From contig JAGTJL010000002.1 in the NCBI GenBank assembly GCA_020746875.1, positions 1,240,001 to 1,304,000 of the forward strand: a DNA stretch of 64,000 nucleotides. The letters run 5' to 3'. Numbering within the stretch: position 1 is the first letter of the stretch; each line of letters begins with the position of its first letter. Origin of the DNA: Rhexocercosporidium sp. MPI-PUGE-AT-0058 (lineage: Eukaryota; Ascomycota; Leotiomycetes; Helotiales). Position numbers and translations under genes: made by a program. The notes under the pieces were generated by a model that ran no database searches, was not told the DNA's origin, and saw only the letters and a program-made list of their open reading frames with translations. Of the stretch, positions 1 to 10,700 are shown piece by piece.

Positions 1-1328
1 TTTGGCTGCCGGATTTTTGAGTAGGCTGAGATGGGTCTTTGGATGCAGGAGGCGCTGTCTTTGAAACTTGCGGAGGAGCAGGTTCAAGTTTCACGACTCC
101 TCCAACTATTCCTTCGGAGGCCATTGTTGCACAGAGGACGGAAGAGAGAGCAATATGTTGGCTGTCTGGGGGGTCATCCCAGGCCACAAGTCTTGCTACA
201 ACTTTCGTTGCGATCTTTCCCGCTTCACCCAAGCTATCAATATCTTGCTGCTGTTTTTGGGGATCAACAGGCGTCAATAAGCTTGCCGGCTTTACCACTG
301 TCACGCATGCCCATGTGACACCTTTCAACGCTTTGGAAAGTAGCAGATCTCGATCGACCCAGACCTTTAGGCCCTGATTCTTTGCCTCTTTTGTGTCGTC
401 GAACCATTCGTCACAAAAACTGCGATCGAGACCTCTGAAAAACATTGATGGACGAACTTCTTCACGGGCACTTCTACGCCGCACAGTACTGGCACCACTT
501 CTAGCACCTGCGCTCTTCCTTGATGTGACACTACGGTTCTCACCCGATGTTCGAGATGGTTTGGATCTTGTCTTAGGCGCAACAATGACTTCGGCATCTG
601 GGGAAAGTTTGGCAAAAGGCGAAGTAGACGGTGGTTCAGGAACCAGGGATGTTATGATGATGTTGGCAGTCGAAGTAGGCGAAAGATGGAGAGTGAGGGG
701 ATGTGGTGGGGTTTTCGGTCCACTCGAGGGGGTATAGTTCGGATTAGGCAAGGCTCGTATCTGGGAGACCAGATTCAACTCGAGAAAATTGGCATGCAGT
801 TCTATTATTTCCCAGTCTTCTGCTGTGAGAGGTTCGATATTGATCGTGTGGGCGACAGGAGGATCCACGTGTATGCTGGCCGTAACCTTCTGCCCGTCTG
901 ATAGTCCCAGACTCCGCGCAAAGGTCGCATCGATTTCTACGAGGGACACATCTTGCTCGCGCCCAGAAGTGTGTCCTCTTGTGCCACTAATACCGTCTCT
1001 GCTTACAATAGGCGCAAGTTTGCGCTTGCTCTGCATGCCAGTCCATCCCACAAATATGGATCTTGTTGTAGGGGCTCCATTCTGCTGGGCAGAACCGGGA
1101 GGTTGCGGTACTCGATAGTTCAATTCTATGATAACATTCTGCGCTGGCTGGAGGAGGCGCAAGAGTCAGCGACTGATTCAGCATAAGGGTACCGCGACAT
1201 ACTGTGTTGACATTGACCAGCAGAGAAGAGAGGGACGAAGGTAAATTAACTAAGCAGTTCTTGAGGTGAATAAGAGATATTTCTGCAGAGGTTGCCTGAC
1301 TGCCGCGTCTTCGAGTTTCAGGCGCCAT
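1..1328 (-). CDS. PEX1: Peroxin-1 (PEX1), N-terminal part, runs off left edge
   Basis: This is the start of the peroxisomal AAA+ ATPase Pex1, which with Pex6 extracts the receptor Pex5 from the peroxisome membrane for recycling. The ATG is at 1328 (MAPETRRRGSQ). Exon 1 is 1328-1203, a 64-nt intron (1202-1139, GTATGT...GCAG) follows, and exon 2 stays open from 1138 to base 1, giving about 421 residues. Visible Pex1 hallmarks are NVIIELNY, the SIFVGWTGMQSKRKLAP segment and EIDATFARSLGLSDGQKV, then HPLTLHLSPTSTANIIIT. These belong to the double-psi-barrel-type N domain. The AAA modules lie outside the window. It is divergent from mcm7 with a 463-bp shared promoter. The identification is from remembered family features; the exon junction keeps frame and the conserved segment. 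Confidence 0.88.
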
Positions 1329-1791
1329 GGTAGAGAGAGTACTGCGCAATTGCCAGACGAGTGAGTGTTGTGAAGCTCAGAGAGAGCTGGAAGGTTTGGA
1401 TGATCATATGCCTCGGCCCGGCTGAAGAGGTGGTTAGCGGGGCAGGCGTCAATCTATCAAGTATCGGCCCATCGGCCACTTATATCGGACTCTGAGAAGC
1501 GCCGGCTAGGTACACCTATACGCGTTGAGTTCTGAGAGCGCGACCGCGTTTTCGCGTAAAGAGAAACACGGCCTGGCCTCTTCCCAGCCTCTTTCTCCTG
1601 TTCGATTTGTCTCTTACGACGGACCCCTCGCTGACCAGAACATCAACGCAACTCCACACAGCTCAACCAGCTTCGCAATCATTGCGCAAACTCTAGCTAT
1701 ATTTTGCGACATACGAAAATCAAGCTGTCAATCGATATCTTCAGCAGCCAAAACCCAGGTCCTTTGACGAAGTTCAGGGGCTTTGAGCAAG
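1329..1791. promoter_or_regulatory. Divergent PEX1/MCM7 promoter with cell-cycle boxes
   Basis: This 463-bp gap separates two divergent start codons. It holds ACGCGT at 1520-1525, the MluI cell-cycle box bound by MBF (Mbp1-Swi6) in yeasts, and TTTTCGCGT at 1549-1557, an E2F/SCB-like word. Both sit about 240-270 bp upstream of the mcm7 ATG. MCM genes are known MBF targets in yeasts, so G1/S control of mcm7 is the natural reading. That is inference from motif plus gene identity. Confidence 0.6.
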
Positions 1792-4452
1792 ATGTCGCTC
1801 CTTACTTTCAGGTCGCCTGTCAACTATGAAGAGCATCAGCGTATGCGAAACTCTGGTAGCTCTATTTCGCATTATGCTAATATGTATCAGTTGCCTTCGA
1901 GGACTTCCTCTCCACATTCAAGACTTCCCCAAAGTCTGAGCTTGCTGGCGCTCTCCACGACATGAACATTGATGAGGATGATTTCAGCGACGATTACGAC
2001 TTTATGGATGATGACGATAACGAGGGACAGGATGCGCGCAGACGGACACGGGCGCAGACAAAAGCCCCGAAGCTGAAGTATATGGAAGTGCTACAGAAGG
2101 TCGCAGACCGGTACGAGGATGAAATCACAATTGATTTAGATGATCTGGCGAAGGTAGGAAGCGCATCTTGCCGCATGAAGAGCGGATCTGACATGGAATA
2201 GTATGATCAAGTCCTAGAGGAGAGTGGAAACCCACTGAACTTGGTCGGATCAATCGAGGTCAATGCCAAGCATTATCTTGATATTCTTTCAAAGGCAGTG
2301 GACAAAGTCATGCCCGACCCAACGAGAGAAATCAAGTACGATAATTGCGACTGCGAATCAAGGATTCTGCTAACCTTAACCGCAGTTACAAGGATGACGT
2401 TCTGGATGTCCTGATGGCCCAACGAACAGCCCGGAACAATGCTCTCCAACGAGCTGCAGCAGACCAACCAGAGACAATTCTGGAGCCAGAGCTTTTCCCC
2501 GCCGAGCTGACCCGCAGATATACCCTGAATTTCAAGCCAAGAATGAACGGTGACGAACCACTGAAGGCATTGGCCGTACGACAAGTTCGCGGAGAGCATC
2601 TGGGCCACTTGATCACCGTTCGAGGAATTACCACAAGAGTCTCGGATGTTAAGCCCACTGTGGAGGTCAACGCATATACATGCGACCGCTGTGGATGTGA
2701 AATCTTTCAGCCCGTTGGAACGAAGACTTTTGGACCATTGGTTGAATGTCCTTCCCAGGATTGCCAAACCAACCAAACGAAAGGACAATTGCACCACTCC
2801 ACTCGTGCCTCAAAATTCCAGCCATTCCAAGAAGTCAAGATCCAAGAGATGGCTGAACAGGTCCCAGTCGGACACATTCCAAGAATGTTGACCGTCCTAT
2901 GTCATGGTGCCCTCGTTCGTCGCATTAATCCAGGAGACGTGGTGGACATTGCAGGTATCTTTTTGCCAACACCATACACCGGATTTAAAGCTATCAGAGC
3001 GGGTCTTCTGACAGACACATTCCTCGAAGCTCAACATGTCACCCAGCACAAAAAGGCGTACGAAGACCTTGCTGTTGACAACCGGGTTTTTAAGCGAATT
3101 GAGCAATACCGATCATCTGGTCACGTTTACGAATACCTAGCAAAGTCAATCGCCCCCGAAATTTACGGTCATTTAGATGTCAAAAAGGCTCTTTTACTCT
3201 TACTGGTCGGAGGTGTCACAAAGGCAATGGGAGATGGTATGCGAATCAGAGGAGACATCAACATCTGCTTGATGGGTGACCCTGGTGTGGCCAAGTCTCA
3301 ATTGCTCAAGTATATCACTAAGGTGGCTCCTCGTGGAGTCTACACTACGGGTCGAGGAAGCAGCGGTGTCGGTCTTACTGCAGCCGTCATGAAGGACCCT
3401 GTCACGGATGAGATGATCTTGGAAGGTGGCGCTCTTGTTCTGGCCGACAATGGTATCTGCTGTATTGATGAATTCGATAAGATGGACGACAGTGACAGAA
3501 CTGCTATTCACGAAGTTATGGAACAGCAAACCATTTCGATCTCGAAAGCCGGCATTTCAACAACCCTCAACGCACGCACTTCCATATTGGCAGCTGCCAA
3601 TCCTCTGTATGGTCGCTACAACCCACGCATATCCCCAGTTGAGAACATCAATCTCCCAGCTGCTCTTCTCTCTCGTTTCGATGTCCTCTTCCTGATTCTC
3701 GATACCCCTACAAGAGATACGGATGCTCTCCTCGCTCGTCACGTCACCTTTGTTCACATGAACAACAGACACCCTGATACTGATGGCGTTGTCTTCACTC
3801 CACACGAAGTTCGCCAATATGTTGCTCAAGCCCGTACTTTCCGTCCAGTCGTACCCACGCCAGTATCAGAATACATGGTGAAGGCATACGTCAAGATGCG
3901 AGACCAACAATCTCGAGACGAGAAGAACAAGAAGCAGTTTACCCACACATCTCCCCGTACACTTCTCGGTATATTACGTCTTGCCCAAGCACTCGCTCGT
4001 CTACGTTTCAGTGAAGAGGTTGTTCAGGATGATGTTGATGAAGCTTTGCGATTGATCGAGGCTAGCAAGGAATCATTGTACCAAGACCAAGGCGGCTTTG
4101 GTAAAGACATGAGCCCCAGCTCTCGCATCTACAATATGGTTCGTGCTCTTGCAGAGAGTGGCCAATGTAGACCCGACGATGCGGATGAGGGTGATGACGA
4201 ATTGGGTATGGAGCTCAGCATGAAGAAGGTCGAGGGTAGAGTTATCGCCAAAGGCTTTACATTAGACCAGTGGCAAACTGCTGTCATGGAGTATACTAAT
4301 CTCGATGTAAGTTACCCTTAAATCCTCCTAATAGTAACAATTTGCTGACAAACCCCAAGATCTGGCAAACTGCTGGCAACGGAACTCGCCTCATTTTCAT
4401 CGTCTCGGAAGCTGCCCATATGGCTCGTGACGCTGAGTTTGAGATGGAGTAG
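1792..4452 (+). CDS. MCM7: DNA replication licensing factor MCM7
   Basis: Mcm7 is a subunit of the MCM2-7 replicative helicase. Five exons are read: 1792-1840, 1891-2153, 2202-2335, 2386-4306 and 4360-4452, giving 819 residues, close to the usual fungal length. The N-terminal zinc finger (YTCDRCGC ... VECPSQDC) is near residue 248, Walker A (GDPGVAKSQ) near 446, Walker B (CCIDEFDK) near 508 and the arginine finger (SRFD) near 579. The segment [20 protein letters not shown] is distinctive of the Mcm7 subunit. An acidic stretch follows the N-terminus. All introns are 48-53 nt with good GT-AG ends, and the first has TGCTAAT as branch site. An upstream in-frame TTG would add three residues, but the ATG is preferred. 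Confidence 0.96.
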
Positions 4453-5317
4453 ATTTTTAATGATGCTGTGTGTATGGGACTTGGGCAACGGGCTTGGTCA
4501 GTTACGTGGATATGTCATTCCAGGAGTTTTTAAGGCAGTGATGTTTACGTCGTTTCTAGTTGAGTCGAGATTCAAAATGAGAAGGGCGTTGAGTTTGTGG
4601 ATACCGTTATAAATATTAGAGTAGCAAGTCTAATTGAATCGAATACTACTGTTTTTTGAAGCCGGGAGGCTATGCTTGGTGAAGACTCGAGCTGGCTTGG
4701 AAGAACTCACGCATCTTCCATGAGTTGGCGGCTGCAAGCACCCATTACGCTCTCCCGTGTCAACAGCACACCGCTGAGGATTGGCTGTGGGTAGGTAGGT
4801 ACATGTCCTGTCATGATTTGATAGCGATCTCGGGTCAATCAAGAAAACGTCAAAGAGCCACGCTGCTTTGCCGTCTCCGTATTCAAGACCAGGGATTTTG
4901 AGTCCGCTCAAGTATATTGCACTGGCGTTCTAGGCCATATCAGGCGACTTCTATCTACAGGGGCTGTTTTCATGTATTTGAATCTCCGTTGCCAAGCCTC
5001 AGTTTGGTGAAGTCTAATCTTTCAACAGCTTTACGCATCGTGGATATGTAAACTTCAACAATCTTTCCAGCTGCCTTCCCGTTTTCCTCAGAGCCCTCAC
5101 CCTTATCATCCCATCAAGTTTCTCCACCATCAAGATACAAACCTCAAGATCATGTGTCCTCTTCAAGATCTCAAGCAATCAACGACACCATAAGATCCTG
5201 AAGAGCGGACCTTCTAGCAACAGCTGCGATCAACTGTCTCCTTCTCGTAACATTCGGATATGGGCCTCCATTATTTCTTTAGATTTCTTCCAATTCATTA
5301 ACGGTCCTACGACATAG
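4453..5317. other. Intergenic, nothing recognisable
   Basis: This is the 3' flank of mcm7 up to the decayed gene on the minus strand. The only open frame, on the minus strand at 4630-4911, has low-complexity content, no splice support and no recognisable domain. Confidence 0.5.
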
Positions 5318-6240
5318 CTAGTAGAATCTGTCATTTGGATCGACTCTGTCATTCACGGTCCCTGGTTGATAGACCATGGGAGCTGTATCATCGGAATCGT
5401 CGCCTTCCCATTTCTTGTACTGGGCATGGAGCATTTCATAAGCCACCCTACGACGCTTGTGGACTATATTTTCGCTGTTATATTGCAGCGGGTAGCCAAA
5501 ATCAATACACATAGCATTTTCGCGAGCGCGAAGGAACAGCAGTTGCCCGATGTTATAGCTTGCTTGATACCCTCCCTACGTCAGATCCGCCATTGCCTCC
5601 AGATGAACGCCCTGCCGAAGTAATACGCTAGATGCTTGAACGTCTTTGCATATTCAGCTGCTTCTCTTCCAGATCGACGGAAGACTGTCTCGGAGCTGTC
5701 GAGATATTCTATCGTTTTCTAGTGGGGCGAGATAACTAGCAGCGCACAGTGATACAATCACACCGTCCCACCGGCCATCAGATCATCGAGAGCAGACTAC
5801 ACATTAACGACCCTGAAGATGCGTTTGATATCGAGGAACTTATCCGCAGTGACTCCTAGAGCCTCGAACTCTCCACTGGCACGAACGTAGTTTTCCGACT
5901 GGATCGCAACCTAGAAATGGTACTTCATCGTCACACAAGCTGGGGCATTGAAGGGTGTTTTCTGTGGGTGGTTCGGAACACTCGTTCACGTACCTGCTCA
6001 CGAAGGTAGAGGCTTTGCGGATGGTAAAGGCGTCTGAGAGACCGCGGGCGAAATTGCGGATTTCGTAACGTTCGATGGGCCATGTGTCCGGGGGCAGGAG
6101 ATTTTCTCGTCGCCGCCTAGGTCGGCCATAGCGATATCGTTGATGGCGGCTTCGAGTTCGAGGGAGAAGGAAGGGTGGAGGGGTCGGAATTGCTTTTTGT
6201 GGGGACCACGGCAGCGGAGGGAATGAACGAGGGGGCTTCG
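5318..6240 (-). pseudogene. Decayed gene of unknown family
   Basis: Several minus-strand pieces read like one protein but no single frame joins them. From the N-terminal side: LELEAAINDIAMADLGG (about 6190-6125), then in another frame LLPPDTWPIERYEIRNFARG continuing to KASTF, a good GTGAGC...CTAG intron (6001-5911), then VAIQSENYVRASGEFEALGV and DIKRIFRVVNV ended by TAG at 5799. Next come SALDDLMAGG, later YLDSSETVFRRSGREAAEYA and LAYYFGRAFIW, and after another frame change EGYQASYNIGQLLF and a C-terminus ending DPNDRFY at 5318. At least one frameshift and one nonsense codon break it. I do not recognise the family. A multi-exon gene with unusual introns is a less likely alternative. Confidence 0.5.
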
Positions 6241-7777
6241 TGGAGATCTTTTCCTTGGAGAGGAAAGGGGGATGAGGTTAATAGGGATAGGGATGGTGTT
6301 ATTTAATGCTCAATTTGAGGCTCATTGGTGGTGGGTGATATGTTACAGAAGCTTGGAATGGCATTGTTTGCATGACAAGGAGAGAGAAAGAAAGAGAAAA
6401 TTGGGACAAGTGATAAGGTCTTATTGGTGGGATAGAATGATGTAGTGAAAGGGGGGAGACAATGTTGTGGTTGAATTCGGAAGGTGGCTTTGTTCTTGAG
6501 TGGATGTGGATGTGAATTATAGGGCAGCATTTGGAAACATTTGTGTTGATCGTGCAACAATAGACACGAGGTACACATTGCCGTACCTATGATGTAACCA
6601 AGCAGGTAATATATTCTAAATCAAAGAACGTTGATATCTTCTTGGAAAATCTTGTCTTACCTCGCTTATGGCTGGCTTATGTCAACAGTCGAAGGAAAAT
6701 AACTTATCTTGCAGGGGTCTCCATAGGCAGTGTTTGATCTATATCCATAAGACTTTTGATAGAGCTCTTTCGATATGTTTCTTATAATCTTCCCCAGCCG
6801 CCAATAAGTAATGTACCATGAAGGTCTTCGAGGTTATCGAGAAACGAAGATGGGACCTTACGGAGCTGCGTTTGGCACGTGACGATTCACATGCTCTGAA
6901 CCCATCTGCCATGGGTATTTGATCAGGTCGCACCTGCTCCATCTGGGATTGAGATGGGCAGCATGCTTCAATTTGACCCGTTCCTTCCTCTTTCGGTGTC
7001 GTCGTCGTTGCCTGCCCGCTCGCTTAGTACCGCACCACGCCGAGCCAAGGAATCGTTCATTGCTCTCCCCAGCATCGACAAACTTTCAAATCACTTCGAC
7101 ATCAACGACCTTTCGCGACAACCAGGCAATGCCATAATGAGTGGCCAACTCTGACTACGTCGCTCCTCGCCAGGATAGGGTGTCATTCTGATTGTGTTCA
7201 ACACACGAAATCCAAGGTAAGCATCACCTCACACAGTCACCTCGTCACACCATCACCGCTCTGGAGGGACTACACCCGGCCGTGTTTCCACGCGCGATTG
7301 TGATCTTCGACTCCAACCCCATATCCACATCCACATCCACATTCATATTCACTCTACCCATCTTCTCATGCCACTCAATTCACTCCAAGCATCGCTTGGT
7401 ACACTAAACACTCGTCAAACCCCCCCTCCATTCGAGCATCATCTTCGTATGCCCAGCCAATGTCAGGGATGACTTTCGTCTAAACACTAATATTCTCTAT
7501 CAGTTCATTGCTAACATGCTTTTGTCAACGTAGAACTCATTTGTTCATCTCATCAACGCTCCACCAATCGGAAGAACCATAATTTGATATTGGTCGCGAT
7601 TGAGGTTAGGTCGTTTTCCTTCGGTACGAGCATCAAGCTCTACAGCTTCTATTGAAATTATGCCTACCCTTCTCACTACTTCGATTGCTAGGATCAACAC
7701 TACTGTGTTTCTCGCTGAGCAACCAGCTAACCACGGCGCCTCTTTAGGTGTCGCTATCAACATCAACGGCAGGCGCA
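6241..7777. other. Intergenic / upstream region of the Red1-like gene
   Basis: There is no supported gene. Plus-strand frames at 6919-7154 are short and lack recognisable features. The stretch directly before 7778 contains GT...AG-like signals and may hold a 5' UTR intron of the next gene. A short run of CCACAT repeats (TCCACATCCACATCCACATT) sits near 7324. Confidence 0.4.
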
Positions 7778-10700
7778 ATGCCCCCTAAACGTGCGCGCAA
7801 GGGCACGGTAGTGCTATCACAAAAGGACCAAATCGAAGCAGCCATCGAACCATTCGCACGGGAGCTGCGCAAGGTGGGCAAGATGGGCAAGACAGTGGGA
7901 TCCATACCGTGAGATGTCCTCGAGATTTGTGGGCTCTGACTGACATTGCCACAGCGTTCCATCAGCAGCTTTGAAGACTATCAACAGCATTCTCAAGGTC
8001 TGTCGTGCTGATGCCAAATTGATCAACCAGCCGTGCGTCGCCGATTTCGTCCGCCTGCTCGAGGATGACGAAGGGCGCAACCTCTGCCAAGACTTGGAAC
8101 CCGAAGCCTTTTGCACCGCACTGCGAGTCATCCTGCAGATGGAATCTTGCAAATTAACTGAGCGTGGGATCTATCTCCTCGCCGTGAGCTTCCACAGTCG
8201 CGGTATCTCAACCACTCTCTGACACCAGATAGGCTTCCCTCTTCTCCGACTCGCAAGATCTCGAAAGCAACGACTTGGATGGAAGGAAAGATACAATTGG
8301 AACGAACTGCCTTCTACAGCTATTGGATTTCTTCGTCAATGGTAAAAAGGAGTCCGGTATGCGACGATGGGTAAGTTTCAAACACTTCCTGGTATCTCCA
8401 GATAGCAACCACTGACGGTCACTTAAGGCGGGATTGCTCTGCATCCAACTAGTGACTAACTGTGAGAGCAATCATTCGAAGTTACAAGACATACCAGATG
8501 ATACCAGGTTAGTGATATTTGCTGCTCTTGTAATAACCTACTAATAAGCTGTGGGTAGACGAGGCATTGGACGTCAAGTCATTGAAGAGACTGACGAGAT
8601 CTTGCGAGTCATTTATGCCCAGCTTGTGCGGGTCATGATTGATGAGGGCACTCCACTGGAAATGTTGTTTCCTGAACACTACGAAGACAACGTCTATGCT
8701 GGCTTCCCTATCTCCAGTCAGGGCAAGGCAGGATGGGGTATTCAATTTCAACATTATTTGGACAGCGTTTCTCTCAATGCCACAATGGAAATTCCAGAAC
8801 AGTAAGTCACATCAATAATCCACAGCAGTACTCGAATCTAACAATTGCCAAGGGTTGGATACCTGTTCTTTGCGGCGTCTGTAGTATTAGTAAGTACAGG
8901 CTATTAAAGTCTTTATGAATGATGCTTTACTCGGACATTGAAACCCGTGAAACTGACTTTAACAACATAGACACCTGGACACCAGCTCGGCGCCAAACAC
9001 CATAATGCATTCCTATACGTGGATGGCACCCAAGTGAGCTTCTTGTCGACATCACGAGATGGCTATTTCGACACTATTCTCGATATCCCTCTTTCTTTGA
9101 TCAGTGGCATTAATTATTCAAAGGGCAACGAGTCGCAGGTAGATTCTCAAAGAGTACTACTCCATATTGCAGGGGTTAAGGACGAAGATAACAGTGTCTT
9201 GTGCTACCTGGATTCCAAGGCCGTACGAATCAGCATGGTGGCCTTCACCATAGACTCCAAATGCATGGACAGTTTCGAGGCTGCCATCCTCGACTGTCAG
9301 GACTGTATCGGGAAATCCAGTCTGGAGAGATCTGCATACGGTAGCTCTCAAAACGGCCCAAGGATTAAAAAGGTAGTCAGCTTGGACCTCGGCGACAGCC
9401 AAGCGAGAACCCAGAAGACCTCGCACTCTTACTTGGGGGAAGCAAATGAAACATATGCGCCTCGAGAATCTCAGCAAGTGCCAGGTAGCGGAGAAGAGCC
9501 ATCGCAACATCAAGACCCGAGGTCTAAAGCAGATCCTGACACTTCTGAATCAAGTGTTGATCAGGTTTCTGTGGAACACTCGCAAGCAGAAGAGGACCTA
9601 TACAACGCAACTCCTGAAAAGACTCAAACCAAGTTTGCAACTCCCGAGGTCGAGCCAATTGAGCCCAAGCCGAAGCTCAAACCAGTCACCGCCCGAGGAC
9701 GTAAACCTGTTAAGCCTAAGGCGAAGCCACCAATTGTTCCCGGACGTAATGCCCTCGATAGCCAGTTAGCGACGGCGAAATTGAAGTCTCAAGCTGCGAA
9801 GATCCAGCCAGCAACGAACTATGATGGAATTGCCCCAAAGAAAACCGACACTCAATCAAAACCAGGAGCTAGTTCCAAGAAGCTTCTTCCTAGCACCTCA
9901 ACCACCAACGCTACCAAGGGAGGTGTCAAACTAAAGGACCCGTTTAGAACAGTCCCAGCTGGTAAGAATTCTACCAAAACAATATCCCAAGCCAACGTAA
10001 AGCCTACGGCGAAGAAGCCTAGTGAAATAGGTATCGCCAAATCGAAACAAGTAGCACTTGCTCATGTGTTTGATCCGGCGTACAATTTCTCTGACGAAAT
10101 CATTGCTACTCCGGATATCAACGATGCATGTGCACCGAAGGTTTCAAAGACTAAACTAAACGATAGCCCTGCAAAGACGGCTACTAGGTCAGCAGCAAGT
10201 CAGTCGGCATCAAATGAGACCAAAGCTGATAAACCTGTCGTGCTACCACATAAACGATATAGCCGCCCTATCAAGGCAACAGGCATCATTGCGGACGGCA
10301 AAGATGACGACCAGCCAGTGGACGCGAAGAGCAAATCTACCAAGGAATCGGCGAAAGCCAAACCGGGACTGCTACAGGCAGGGTCATCAGAGCCAGAAAC
10401 TTCCAACAAAGCTAATGCAAAGAAGAGACAATCCGCTCCCGCTGCATTACCAGCGACTAGGAAGAGCCAAAGAGCTGCGGCATTGGCTGCTAAAGACAAG
10501 ATGCAAGGTATTGACGACAGACATGATGAGGATGAGATTGAAGCTTCGCTTCCCTCCAAGTTGAAGTCGAATATTGCCCAGGAGAAGAAGGCCGACGAGA
10601 CTCAGGAGCACAAAAAGTCTGATTCGCCTTCATTTTCCGAAGATCCAGCTATGATCGACCTACAAGCTGAGGATGCCCGATCTCTAGGCTTGGTAGCTGG

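Noticed and set aside
31..377. Three overlapping plus-strand frames at the left edge
   Set aside because: They lie antisense to the PEX1 exon, whose minus-strand frame is continuous and family-like; shadows.
6303..7154. Short frames on both strands between the decayed gene and the Red1-like gene
   Set aside because: No domain, leader or splice support; composition looks like untranslated DNA.
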